Below, piece by piece: positions 1 to 7,768 of a stretch of DNA of 64,000 bases (position 1 is the stretch's first letter; every line of letters starts with the position of its first letter). This stretch comes from Miltoncostaea sp963703045 (GTDB taxonomy: Bacteria; Actinomycetota; Thermoleophilia; Miltoncostaeales; Miltoncostaeaceae). The notes below the pieces were generated by a model, which saw nothing but the letters and a program-made list of their open reading frames with translations, was not told the DNA's origin and did not search any database. The position numbers and the translations under genes are program-made. The stretch lies in NCBI GenBank assembly GCA_963703045.1, contig OY969782.1:1054001-1118000 (forward strand), given 5' to 3'.

Positions 1-1288
1 GCCGGGCCTCCGCGAGCGCCGCGGCGGCGGTCGCGAAGGCGTCCACCGCGGCGCGCGAGGGGTCCGGGGCGCCCGGGCCGCCCATGTGGTGGACGACGTC
101 GATCGGTGCGCCCTCGCGCACCAGGCCGGTCATGGTCAGCGCCGCGCGGGCCGCGGCCGCCATCTGCCCGGCCGGCGTGTCGTGGCGCAGCTCCAGCGCC
201 AGCAGGCGGCGCCCGGGGGCGGGCGCGTCGCCCGGCGTGACGCGGAAGGCGGGCACGTCGGCGTCGGGCACGTGCAGCAGGCTCGGCAGCGCCGTCAGCT
301 CGGCCTCGTCCACCTCGGCCCAGGCGATCGCCATCGGCATGCGCGCCGACGCGTACGCCGCGCCGACCGACGCGAACAGCTCCGGCGCGCCCACCCCGAT
401 CACGGGGCGCACGGCCCGTCGCACGAGGCCCCCGGCGAAGGTCAGCTCGGTCGCGTCCGCCCCGGCGCGGGCGGCGGCCGTCAGCGGGCCGCACGGGGTG
501 ATCGTCGCGCGCGGCGAGGACCGGATGCGCGCCAGCAGGGCCTCGATCAGATCGCCCATGCCGCCGGGCTCGACCGCGTGGAAGGGGCGGCGGGGCCGGA
601 AGCCGGTCGGCCGTCCCGCGGCGGCGCGCGCGAGCGTCAACGGGTGGAACAGCGGCATCCACAGCTTGCGGCGCAGGGCGGCGGGCACGTCGGCGGCGCC
701 GCCGCGGCGGATCTTGGCGCACATGGGGGCGATCAGGCGATCGTGGAACGTGGCGCCGTGATTGGCGCGCGACGCGTCCTCGAACGAGCACCCGAGCAGG
801 TCGTGGCGGCCGTCGAGCACCCCGGCGTCGCCCCTCGCACGGCCGGCTGCGGCGGCCTCGGCCGCGGTGCGGCGGGCGTCCTCGGCGCCGAGCGCCTCGC
901 GCAGGCCGGCGAGGTCAACCGTGACGTAGACGTCGTCGCGCAGCCGCCCGCCGAGCACCATCGCCGGCCGGTCAACCTCGCGCAGCCGGTCGGCGCCGAC
1001 GAGCCCCTCGACCCAGGCGGCCACGCGCCGCACGTGGGCGGCGTGCCCGCCGGGGCCCGGCCGGTACTCCGACAGGGGAGGCGGGTCGCCGGCGTCCTCG
1101 CGGTCGATCTCGAGCAGGCGCAGCCCCACCTCGAGCCGGCGCCCCGCGACCTCGAGCGGCCGGAACCCCCCGCCCACCCCGCGGGCCGGCAGCATCAGCT
1201 CGACCCGGCGACCGGCGGCGGCCGCGGCGTCGGCCGCGACGAGCGCGGCGACCGACCCCCCGGCGACGAGCAGCGGCTCAGCCGGCAC
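1..1288 (-). CDS. FAD/NAD(P)-binding oxidoreductase-like flavoprotein, 3' end outside window
   Basis: Last visible gene of the amino-sugar cassette; about 429 residues are in the window and the C-terminus lies beyond base 1. The N-terminus reads LLVAGGSVAALVAADAAAAA followed by GRRVEL, a Rossmann-type dinucleotide fold with a slightly degenerate glycine motif. A GVGGGFRPLE stretch follows, as in amine-oxidase or UDP-galactopyranose-mutase-like flavoproteins. The GTG start at 1288 is the only start in frame, because a stop lies just upstream, and it overlaps the methyltransferase stop by 11 bases. Placement suggests it acts on the same sugar or glycan as its neighbours. The substrate is unknown, and a desaturase-like role is equally possible. 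Confidence 0.6.
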   Translation of the reverse strand, partial: MPAEPLLVAGGSVAALVAADAAAAAGRRVELMLPARGVGGGFRPLEVAGRRLEVGLRLLEIDREDAGDPPPLSEYRPGPGGHAAHVRRVAAWVEGLVGADRLREVDRPAMVLGGRLRDDVYVTVDLAGLREALGAEDARRTAAEAAAAGRARGDAGVLDGRHDLLGCSFEDASRANHGATFHDRLIAPMCAKIRRGGAADVPAALRRKLWMPLFHPLTLARAAAGRPTGFRPRRPFHAVEPGGMGDLIEALLARIRSSPRATITPCGPLTAAARAGADATELTFAGGLVRRAVRPVIGVGAPELFASVGAAYASARMPMAIAWAEVDEAELTALPSLLHVPDADVPAFRVTPGDAPAPGRRLLALELRHDTPAGQMAAAARAALTMTGLVREGAPIDVVHHMGGPGAPDPSRAAVDAFATAAAALAEAR

Positions 1289-2000
1289 GCAGCACCAGGT
1301 AGGTCATCGCGCAGTGATCGGGCAGGTGCCGGGCGGCGGCCTCGAAGCCGTCGAGCACCGCGCCCGGGAGGGCCTGCATCATCGCGTTGGGGAGCGGCTT
1401 GAGCATGACGCCCTCGCGGGCCACGACGACGAGTCCGCCCCGTCCGGCCATCGCGGCGAGCGCCTGGGCGTCCCACACGGCGCGGGTCGCGTGGCGCCTG
1501 CCGGCGTCGGAGACCTCGGCCGGGTCGGCGATGAGGCCCATCTCGAGCGCGACCAGGCGGTGGATCGAGAGGGGGTTCTGCAGCGAGACGTGCACGAGCC
1601 CGCCCGGGGCGAGCACGCGGCGGGCGCGGGTCAGCACGGCGACCGGGTCGTCCACCTCGTGGAGCAGGTTGCACGCCAGCACGTGGGCGAAGCCGGCGCC
1701 GACCAGGTCCTCCCACCCGGGCTCCTCGAGGGCGGCCCGCACGAAGCGGGCGCCCGGCAGGGCGCGGGCGCGGGCGCGCCGCAGGTACGTCTCGGCGTGA
1801 TCGATGCCGGTCACGCGGGCGCCCGCCGCCGCCAGGTCCGCGCTCATCAGGCCGGTCGCGCAGCCGAGCTCCAGCACGCGCGCCCCGGGGGCGATGCGGG
1901 CGGCGATCCGTGCGCCGGTCGCCCGGGTGTAGCGGGCGTCGAAGTCGGTGTCGGGGTCGTAGATCGCCGAGTAGCCGGGCGCCGCCGGCGCCGTGCTCAC
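1278..2000 (-). CDS. class I SAM-dependent methyltransferase
   Basis: A 240-residue soluble methyltransferase. Motif I, VLELGCATG at about residues 42-50, is the SAM-binding loop. An acidic GIDHAE strand follows, then the post-I region with ALEEPGWEDLV and LACNLLHEVDD. The GTG start at 2000 overlaps the preceding TGA as GTGA, so it is translationally coupled to the acyltransferase gene. With a sugar ketoisomerase, aminotransferase and acyltransferase upstream, the likely target is an amino-deoxysugar or the glycan carrying it; this is inferred from context only. A general metabolite methyltransferase cannot be excluded. Confidence 0.75.
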   Translation of the reverse strand: MSTAPAAPGYSAIYDPDTDFDARYTRATGARIAARIAPGARVLELGCATGLMSADLAAAGARVTGIDHAETYLRRARARALPGARFVRAALEEPGWEDLVGAGFAHVLACNLLHEVDDPVAVLTRARRVLAPGGLVHVSLQNPLSIHRLVALEMGLIADPAEVSDAGRRHATRAVWDAQALAAMAGRGGLVVVAREGVMLKPLPNAMMQALPGAVLDGFEAAARHLPDHCAMTYLVLRAG

Positions 2001-2932
2001 GCGCGCCGCACGAGGTCGAGCCGCAGGCTCTCGCGGGCGAGCACGCTGCGCTTGAACTGGATGAGGCCCCCGTCGGGCACCCCGTCGAGGCTCGACGTGC
2101 CGAGGTCGAGAGCGAGGGCGCCCTCCCCCATCACGCGGGCGACGAGCAGGTAGGCGAGCGCGTTCATGGGTGAGCGCGGCAGGTCGTGCCCGGCGTCTCC
2201 CCAGTACACGACCAGTTCGCGGCGCGGCGCCACCCGGTAGACCAGCGCGGCGGCACAGGCGGCTCCGGCCCGGGTGAGCACGAACATCCGCACGCGTCCC
2301 GCGAAGGCGTCGCGGGCGCGGCGCGTGTAGTCGAGCGACAGGGCCAGGCGGCGCCCCTTGGCCGCGCGGTTGTCGGCCAGCAGCCGGTACCCACGCTCCC
2401 ACGCGTCCTCGTCGGCGGCGGGCTCCAGCGCGAAGGGCTCGTCGAGGGCGTGACGCAGGGCCCGCCGGGCGGGCGAGCGGAGCGCGTCCACGTAGTCCCC
2501 CGGCCCGGAGAAGGGGGCGAGGTCGATGTGCAGGCTCAGCTCGCAGCCGGCGACGGCGAACCCCATGTTCAGCAGCGCGAACTGCACCGCCGTCTCCGAG
2601 CCCGAGTAGTGCGCGGGGCGGGCGGTGACGCGGATCGTGCGGATGCCGTCGCGCTCGAGCCGGGCCACGGCGTCGGCCAGGGTGGCCGCGACGTTCGCGG
2701 CCGTCTCGGCGTCGCGCACGAAGTCGGGTCCGCCGAAGGGCGCGCTGTGCCCGGAGTGGAACCGGTCGCCCTCGACCACGCCGACGAGCGAGCCCACGAG
2801 GCGCCCGTCGATCTCGTGGTCGAGACGGCGCACGACCTGGCCGGGGCGCACGTTGAGGCCGTGGAACGCCTCGGTCGAGAAGAGCGCGAGGTGCTCCGAG
2901 GGGGCGCATGTGCGCAGGGTGGTCTCAGGCAT
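1997..2932 (-). CDS. GNAT/FemAB-like N-acyltransferase
   Basis: A 311-residue protein with the two-lobed layout of FemAB/Acetyltransf_6 proteins. The C-terminal half holds the acyl-transfer fold (LTRAGAACAAALVYRV, then ELVVYWGDAG, NALAYLLVARVMGEGA and ALDLGTSS). The ATG at 2932 lies 8 bases inside the aminotransferase gene. In dTDP-3-amino-3,6-dideoxyhexose pathways an acyltransferase follows the aminotransferase. The usual enzyme there is a left-handed beta-helix type (FdtC/QdtC), so this protein would be a non-homologous substitute. That role is inferred from position; acylation of another amine is possible. Confidence 0.65.
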   Translation of the reverse strand: MPETTLRTCAPSEHLALFSTEAFHGLNVRPGQVVRRLDHEIDGRLVGSLVGVVEGDRFHSGHSAPFGGPDFVRDAETAANVAATLADAVARLERDGIRTIRVTARPAHYSGSETAVQFALLNMGFAVAGCELSLHIDLAPFSGPGDYVDALRSPARRALRHALDEPFALEPAADEDAWERGYRLLADNRAAKGRRLALSLDYTRRARDAFAGRVRMFVLTRAGAACAAALVYRVAPRRELVVYWGDAGHDLPRSPMNALAYLLVARVMGEGALALDLGTSSLDGVPDGGLIQFKRSVLARESLRLDLVRRA

Positions 2933-4049
2933 CGGCCGCGAACGCGGCGACGGCGTCGATCACCCGCTCGACGTCGGCGGCGGCGAGATGGGGACCCATC
3001 GGCAGGCTGAGCGTCTCGCGGGCGAGGCGCTCGGCGACGGGCAGGTCGCCCGGCCCGAGGCCCATGTCGCGGTAGGCGCCGGAGAGGTGCGGCGGCGTCG
3101 GGTAGTGCATCAGGGTGCCGACGCCCCGCTCGGCGAGGTGGGCGGCCAGCGCGTCGCGGTGGGGCGAGTGCACGGCGAAGACGTGCCACGCGTGCCGCGT
3201 GCCGGGGGGGACCACCGGCAGCCGCAGGGGCGCGTCGGCGAGGCCGTCGAGATAGCGCTCCGCGATCACCGCGCGGCGGGCGTTCCACTCGTCGAGCCGG
3301 GTGAGCTTCACCCGCAGCAGGGCGGCCTGCATCTCGTCGAGGCGGCTGTTCAGCCCCCGCTCGTCGTGCACGTACTTGTTCCGCGAGCCGTAGTTGCGCA
3401 GCGAGCGCAGGCGCTCGGCGAGCCGGCCGTCGTCGGTCGTCACCGCGCCGGCGTCCCCGACCGCGCCGAGGTTCTTGGTGGGATAGAAGCTCCACGCGCC
3501 GGCGGTGCCGAGCGCCCCGGCCGCGCGGCCGCCGAGCCGGGCCCCGTGGGCCTGGGCGGCGTCCTCCAGCACGAGCAGGCCGTGCCGCTCGGCGAAGGCC
3601 GTGACCGCCGCCATGTCGGCCGGGCGGCCGTGGAGGTGCACCGGCAGCACGGCGCGCGTGCGCGGGGTGCGCGCGGCCTCGAGGCGCGCCGGGTCGATGT
3701 TGCCCGAGGAGGGGTCGGGCTCGACCGGCACCGGCCGCGCACCCGCGCGCGACACCGCGAGCCAGGTGGCGATGTAGGTGTTCGAGGGCACGAGCACCTC
3801 GTCGCCCGGGCCGACGTCCATCGCCAGCAGGGCCAGGTGGAGCGCATCGAGCCCCGACCCCACGCCGACGCAGTGGCGTGTGCCGACGTGGTCGGCGAAG
3901 GCCCGCTCGAACGACTCCACCTCGGGCCCGAGCACGTAGCGACCGCTCGCGAGCACCCGTCGCGCGGCCTCCTCGAGCTCGGGGGCGAGCTCCCGGTGGG
4001 CGCCGTCGAGATCGAGGAACGGGATGGGCGCCTCCGGCGCGGCGATCAT
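2925..4049 (-). CDS. DegT/DnrJ/EryC1-family sugar aminotransferase (FdtB/QdtB-like)
   Basis: A 374-residue PLP-dependent enzyme expected to aminate a 3-keto deoxysugar nucleotide using glutamate. Family hallmarks: GSGLDALHLALLA at residues 64-76, the acidic LEDAAQAHGA at 161-170 with the cofactor-contacting Asp, and the Schiff-base lysine K192 within FYPTKNLGAVGDAG. The ATG at 4049 overlaps the upstream stop as ATGA. Placement directly after an FdtA-type ketoisomerase makes C3 amination to Fuc3N or Qui3N the best guess. C4 amination would be the alternative without that partner. Confidence 0.88.
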   Translation of the reverse strand: MIAAPEAPIPFLDLDGAHRELAPELEEAARRVLASGRYVLGPEVESFERAFADHVGTRHCVGVGSGLDALHLALLAMDVGPGDEVLVPSNTYIATWLAVSRAGARPVPVEPDPSSGNIDPARLEAARTPRTRAVLPVHLHGRPADMAAVTAFAERHGLLVLEDAAQAHGARLGGRAAGALGTAGAWSFYPTKNLGAVGDAGAVTTDDGRLAERLRSLRNYGSRNKYVHDERGLNSRLDEMQAALLRVKLTRLDEWNARRAVIAERYLDGLADAPLRLPVVPPGTRHAWHVFAVHSPHRDALAAHLAERGVGTLMHYPTPPHLSGAYRDMGLGPGDLPVAERLARETLSLPMGPHLAAADVERVIDAVAAFAADA

Positions 4050-4522
4050 CGCGACGCGCCCGCGGCGCGCGCGAAGTCATCGTAGTCGCGCATGTAGTCG
4101 GCCTCGGAGTAGGGATCCGAGGCGAGCACCAGGGCGACCGAGCCCGACGAGAAGTCGTCGAGCTCCCGCCAGACCATGGGCGGCACGTAGAGCCCGGTGT
4201 ACGACCGGTTGAGGAAGAAGGTGCGGCGGGCGCGCCCGTCGTCGACCGTCACCTGGAAGCTGCCCGAGGCGGCGACGATGAGGGCCTGCAGCTCGCGGTG
4301 GGCGTGCCCGCCGCGCCCCTCCCCGCCGGGCACGTCGTAGAGGTAGTAGACCCGCCGGCACTCGAAGGGCACGTGGCGGTTCGACTCGATGAACGTCAGG
4401 TTGCCGCGCGGATCGGTGATCCGCGGCAGGGCCACCAGCCGCACGGGCCCGTCCGGGCCGTCGCCCACGGGCGGGCCGTCGGCCGGCGCCTCGGACGCGC
4501 CGCCCAGGAGTCGCAGTCCCAT
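4046..4522 (-). CDS. FdtA/QdtA-like dTDP-4-dehydro-6-deoxyhexose 3,4-ketoisomerase
   Basis: A 158-residue cupin-fold protein matching the WxcM-like/FdtA family (DUF1971-type cupin). It has DPRGNLTFIES at 38-48, YYLYDVPGGEGRGGHAHREL with the paired histidines H73 and H75, and the VPPMVWRELDDFSSGSVALV strand near the C-terminus. Known members move the keto group of dTDP-4-keto-6-deoxyglucose from C4 to C3 before amination. About 28 residues at the N-terminus are extra and look disordered. It is the first gene of the five-gene cassette; a 113-base gap separates it from the next upstream gene. Confidence 0.85.
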   Translation of the reverse strand: MGLRLLGGASEAPADGPPVGDGPDGPVRLVALPRITDPRGNLTFIESNRHVPFECRRVYYLYDVPGGEGRGGHAHRELQALIVAASGSFQVTVDDGRARRTFFLNRSYTGLYVPPMVWRELDDFSSGSVALVLASDPYSEADYMRDYDDFARAAGASR

Positions 4523-4635
4523 GCCCCCCCATCGGCGGGGAGCGCGACGGGTTTAGCCCGCACGCCCCCGACATCTCCGCGAGGCGGATCCCGGGCGGCC
4601 GGTCGGCCGCCCGGCGGGGCGTCAGGGGCCGGTGG

Positions 4636-5256
4636 TCAGCCGGTGGGCGCGGTCGAGGTCGCGGCGGGGTCGGGCGCGCCGGGGTCCGCGGCGGCGGTGC
4701 CGCCGTCCCCCGATCCGGTGGGGCCGAGCACCACGACGACCTCCGCGTCGGGCACGTCGGCGAGAGCCGGGTCGGCGACGCCGGCAAGCTCGGGCGCGGG
4801 CAGGCCGAGGTCCTCGGCGACCCGGGCGGCCTGGGGCGCGGCGCCGGCGCGGTGCAGCACCACGTCCTCCGCGACCGGCGAGGGCGCGTTGCCCTCGGTG
4901 ACCTGCGCGTAGCCGATCGCGCGGGCCTGCTCGGCGGTGCTGGCCGCCAGGCCGCTCTCGTCCGATCCGTTGAGCACCGCGAGCGCGATCGTCGCCCGCG
5001 TCGCCTCACCGCTCGCGATCGCGTCCGAGCTCACCTCGGCCGGCGGCGCGGTCACCGTGCGGGTCTGGGTGATGGTGGTGGTGCCTCCGCCGCCGCTGCT
5101 CACGACGTAGCCGACGAAGAGCCCGCCCACGAGGGCGGCCGCGACGATCGGCAGCCCGAAGGTGCGCGCGCGTGGCGGCGGGGCGCCCGGGCGCCGGCGC
5201 GGCCGGGGCGGCGCGTCGAAGTCGTCCTCGTCCCAGTCCGATGGTCCCCTGCTCAC
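4636..5256 (-). CDS. membrane protein with extracytoplasmic LytR_C domain
   Basis: A 206-residue protein: an acidic/proline-rich cytoplasmic N-terminus, one membrane helix at about 34-53, then a LytR C-terminal domain (ALAVLNGSDESGLAASTAEQ and the VVLHRAGAAPQAARVAEDLG motif). The LytR_C domain often accompanies wall-polymer ligases of the LCP family but here stands alone, so it probably acts at the cell envelope without ligase activity. The start is GTG at 5256, preceded by GAGGGGG at suitable spacing. The tail is rich in Gly, Ala and Thr. Confidence 0.7.
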   Translation of the reverse strand: MSRGPSDWDEDDFDAPPRPRRRPGAPPPRARTFGLPIVAAALVGGLFVGYVVSSGGGGTTTITQTRTVTAPPAEVSSDAIASGEATRATIALAVLNGSDESGLAASTAEQARAIGYAQVTEGNAPSPVAEDVVLHRAGAAPQAARVAEDLGLPAPELAGVADPALADVPDAEVVVVLGPTGSGDGGTAAADPGAPDPAATSTAPTG

Positions 5257-5363
5257 GATCGAGCCCCCTCGTCGTCGCGTCGCGTTCGAGACCGACTTGC
5301 ACGGCGGACCCCGGACTCCTGCGCGCCTCGGGGCGGCCGGAGCCGGTCCGGTAGCGTGCGGTC

Positions 5364-6227
5364 GTGGACGCGCCCCGCCTCCCGCCGGCCCCGGCGCGCA
5401 GTTTCGACCGCAGCGCCGAGGTCTACGACGACCACGTCGTCGCCAACCGCGCGGGCGCCTCGCGCCTGGTCGCGGCGGTGCCCGGGGGCGCGTACCCGCG
5501 CCTGCTCGACGTGGCCTGCGGCACCGGGTTCGCGACGCTCGCGGCGATCGACCGCCTGGGCGTGACCCACGTCACCGGCGCCGACGCCTCGGCCCCCATG
5601 ATCGCGGTCTTCCGACAGCGCCTCGCCGGCCGGCCGGGGGTGGTCGCCGACCTGCGCGCCTGCGACGTGCTCGACATCGACGTGGCGAGCGGGTCGTTCG
5701 ACCTGGCTCTCTGCACGATGGCGCTGCACTGGTTCGACGACCGGGGGGCCGCGATCGCGCTGATGGCGCGCGCGCTCGCGCCGGGCGGCGTGCTCGGCGT
5801 GCTCGCCCCCGGACCGGCGCACGACGGCGCGACCGTCGCCCTCATCCGCGCCGGCGGCGACCCCGAGCTGATCCGGCTCGCCGACGCGATCGAGCACAAC
5901 CAGGTCGACCCGGCGGTGCTGGGGGGCCACCTCGCCGCGGCCGGGCTCGAGCCGCTCGACGTCTGGACCGAGACCCGGTTGCGCACGACGACGGCCGCGG
6001 CCTACGGCGCGCGGCTCGACGCGGTGGCGAGCCATCTCTGGTCCGACCTCGCGCCCTCCGCCCAGGCGGACGTCGCCGCCCGCCTGCACCGTCTGATCGA
6101 GGGCGCGGCCGACGGCGACGGGCTCTACCGCTACCGGTTCGTCAAGACGTTCGCGATCGCCCGGGCGCCCGCGGGGGGCGAGGGGGGGACGACCCCGGGC
6201 CCGGGGGCCCGGGGTCCTGAGGTCTAG
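5364..6227 (+). CDS. class I SAM-dependent methyltransferase (UbiE/Methyltransf_11-like)
   Basis: A 287-residue methyltransferase with the SAM-binding motif LLDVACGTGFATLAAID at about residues 48-64, GADASAPMI as motif II, and FDLALCTMALHWFDDRGAA as motif IV. It starts with GTG at 5364, divergent from the LytR_C gene. The final codons (TTPGPGARGPEV) are written by a long inverted repeat that also looks like a transcription terminator, and the stop is convergent with fliW. No substrate can be assigned. It lies between the sugar cassette and the flagellar genes but on the opposite strand, so membership of either pathway is doubtful. Confidence 0.75.
   Translation: MDAPRLPPAPARSFDRSAEVYDDHVVANRAGASRLVAAVPGGAYPRLLDVACGTGFATLAAIDRLGVTHVTGADASAPMIAVFRQRLAGRPGVVADLRACDVLDIDVASGSFDLALCTMALHWFDDRGAAIALMARALAPGGVLGVLAPGPAHDGATVALIRAGGDPELIRLADAIEHNQVDPAVLGGHLAAAGLEPLDVWTETRLRTTTAAAYGARLDAVASHLWSDLAPSAQADVAARLHRLIEGAADGDGLYRYRFVKTFAIARAPAGGEGGTTPGPGARGPEV
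6191..6216. terminator. GC-rich inverted repeat between convergent genes
   Basis: A perfect 12-base stem (GACCCCGGGCCC at 6191-6202 and its complement at 6205-6216) with a two-base centre. It lies within the last codons of the plus-strand methyltransferase and just past the fliW stop. No T tract follows, so it would act as a bidirectional hairpin terminator of the U-less actinobacterial type. Confidence 0.5.
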
Positions 6228-6700
6228 GCCCCGGTCCCGTTCACGAGGTGACGGGTGTGGTACTCGTCGTTGAGCAGCACGACCTGCTTGGCGCGACGCA
6301 GCGCCATGTTGACCACGATCGGCGCCCGCAGGTTGACCGTGATCTCGCTCGGGTTGCCCGGAACGGTCAGGATCGCGAAGACGCGGGCGTCCTCGAAGTC
6401 GGCCAGTCCCAGGTCGGCCGCGTCGGCGTCGGCGATCTCGGGCTGGTACTCGGGGTACACGCCCCACGGGTCCGTGACGACGAACGCGTGGTGCGGGCGC
6501 TCGACCGCCTGGAACCAGAAGACCGTCGAGCTGGCCCGCCCGCCCTGGCGCAGGTGCTCGACGAGCGCGTAGGTCGTGCAGTCGGGGAACCCGGCCAGGG
6601 GCTCGCAGACGGTGATGAGGCTCTCGGGGGCGACCTCGATCGCGCCGAGGGCCTGGGAGGGGACGGCGATCGGGGTCGCCGTGGTGTCAGCGGTGGTCAT
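6224..6700 (-). CDS. fliW: flagellar assembly factor FliW
   Basis: A 158-residue FliW. It shows the PLAGFPDCTTYALVEH opening, TVFWFQAVERPHHAFVVTDP, DARVFAILTVP, ITVNLRAPIVVNMALRRAKQ and the C-terminal LNDEYHTRH motif. FliW binds flagellin and, in Bacillus, also antagonises the translational repressor CsrA. The ATG at 6700 is chosen over a GTG seven codons upstream because GAGGAG sits six bases before it. It lies 24 bases downstream of fliC, so flagellin and its sensor are co-transcribed. No csrA gene is adjacent. Confidence 0.93.
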   Translation of the reverse strand: MTTADTTATPIAVPSQALGAIEVAPESLITVCEPLAGFPDCTTYALVEHLRQGGRASSTVFWFQAVERPHHAFVVTDPWGVYPEYQPEIADADAADLGLADFEDARVFAILTVPGNPSEITVNLRAPIVVNMALRRAKQVVLLNDEYHTRHLVNGTGA

Positions 6701-6724
6701 GGTGGTCTCCTCGCCCGACACCGA

Positions 6725-7555
6725 TTACTGGAGGAGCTGCAGGATGCTCTGCGGCGCCTGGTTCGCCTGCGCCAGCATCGCCGTGCCCGACTGCTGCAGG
6801 ATCTGGTTGCGCGTGAAGTCGATCATCTCGGAGGCCATGTCCGCGTCGCGGATGCGCGACTCGGCGGCCTGGAGGTTCTCCGAGGTCAGCTCGAGGCGGT
6901 TGATCGTCTGCTCGAGGCGGTTCTGGATGGCGCCCATCGAGGCCCGCTGGCTGTTGACCGTGCGGATGGCCGCGTCGATCGAGGCGATGGCCTCGGTGGC
7001 GGAGGCGGCGGTCGAGACGGCGATGTTCTGCACGCCGAGGTCGGACGCGCTCATGGTGCCGATCGTGAAGGCGATGACCTGCGCGCCGTTGGCCCCGACC
7101 TGCAGGGTGACCGCGCAGGCGGCGGTGGCGACCGAGCCCGACAGGATCTTGATGCCGTTGAACTCGGTGTCGGCCGCGACCCGGCCGATCTCGGCGGTGA
7201 TCGACTGCACCTCGCGGTCGAGGTTGTTGCGCTGGAGATCGGTCAGCGTGCCGTTGGCCGCCTGGACGGCGAGATCGCGGACGCGCTGGAGCATGTCGTT
7301 GACGCCACCGAGGGCGCCATCGGCCACCTGGACCAGGCTGACGCCGTCGAGCGCGTTGCGCGAGGCGACGTTCATGCCCCGGATCTGGGTGCGCATCTCC
7401 TCGCTGACGGCGAGTCCGGCGGCGTCGTCGGCGGCCCGGTTGATGCGCAGGCCCGACGAGAGCCGCTCCATCGAGCCGCTCAGCTTGCTGTTGGTAGCGG
7501 AGAGCTGCCGATGGGCGTTCTGCGCCTCGACGTTGTTGTAGATCCGCAGACCCAT
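6725..7555 (-). CDS. fliC: flagellin
   Basis: A 276-residue flagellin with complete terminal D0/D1 segments (MGLRIYNNVEAQNAHRQLSA at the start, NQAPQSILQLLQ at the end). The central region is very short, so the filament subunit is a minimal type. SGLRINRAADDAAGLAVSE and EMRTQIRGMNVASRNALDGV are standard N-terminal motifs. One cysteine occurs in the central part (ATAACAVTLQVG), which is uncommon in exported flagellins. The ATG at 7555 has AAAGGA eight bases upstream; that Shine-Dalgarno sits in the loop of a small hairpin. Confidence 0.96.
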   Translation of the reverse strand: MGLRIYNNVEAQNAHRQLSATNSKLSGSMERLSSGLRINRAADDAAGLAVSEEMRTQIRGMNVASRNALDGVSLVQVADGALGGVNDMLQRVRDLAVQAANGTLTDLQRNNLDREVQSITAEIGRVAADTEFNGIKILSGSVATAACAVTLQVGANGAQVIAFTIGTMSASDLGVQNIAVSTAASATEAIASIDAAIRTVNSQRASMGAIQNRLEQTINRLELTSENLQAAESRIRDADMASEMIDFTRNQILQQSGTAMLAQANQAPQSILQLLQ

Positions 7556-7558
7556 GTC

Positions 7559-7571
7559 AGAAGTCCTTTCT
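7559..7571 (-). promoter_or_regulatory. candidate CsrA site overlapping the flagellin ribosome-binding site
   Basis: On the flagellin transcript the sequence forms a 4-bp stem (AGAA/TTCT) around the five-base loop AGGAC. That loop holds the GGA of the Shine-Dalgarno, eight bases before the ATG. CsrA recognises GGA in hairpin loops, typically over ribosome-binding sites. The presence of fliW in the operon supports this reading; the short stem keeps it a candidate. Confidence 0.5.
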
Positions 7572-7664
7572 CGCCTGTCGATCCGCCGGGGCGGCGGGTG
7601 CGGGCGTGTGCCCGGCGATGACCCGCGAAGGGACTTCCGTGTCCTTCGTCACCATGTCGTGCCT

Positions 7665-7685
7665 CACCGACCATCCTGGTCGGTG
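7665..7685 (-). promoter_or_regulatory. candidate upstream CsrA hairpin in the flagellin leader
   Basis: On the minus strand two perfect 8-base arms (CACCGACC and GGTCGGTG) enclose the loop AGGAT. The loop with its flanks, ACCAGGATGG, matches the CsrA selection consensus ACARGGAUGU at all but two positions. It lies about 110 bases upstream of the flagellin start and downstream of the putative sigma28 promoter, so it would be in the 5' leader. No T tract follows, which argues against a simple terminator for flgL. Confidence 0.55.
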
Positions 7686-7726
7686 CCGTGCTGCGGGCTC
7701 CTCGTGATGCGGCTCCCGCACCCCGC

Positions 7727-7753
7727 TCATCGGACCGCGGCGGCGGTACTTGA
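7727..7753 (-). promoter_or_regulatory. sigma28-type flagellin promoter
   Basis: On the minus strand TCAAGTAC, an 11-base spacer and TCCGATGA match the FliA/SigD consensus TAAAGTTT-N11-GCCGATAA at 5/8 and 6/8 positions with the exact spacing. Transcription would begin about 165 bases upstream of the fliC ATG. The same TCAAGT...CCGAT core occurs before flgF. Confidence 0.6.
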
Positions 7754-7768
7754 GCCCTCCGTCACCGC

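Noticed and set aside
86..1402. A 438-codon plus-strand frame at the start of the window
   Set aside because: The opposite strand encodes a clear dinucleotide-binding protein; this frame is low-complexity shadow sequence.
7665..7685. Flagellin-leader hairpin considered as the flgL terminator
   Set aside because: No T tract, and the loop carries the CsrA-type GGA; it also lies downstream of the likely flagellin promoter. A terminator role cannot be fully excluded.
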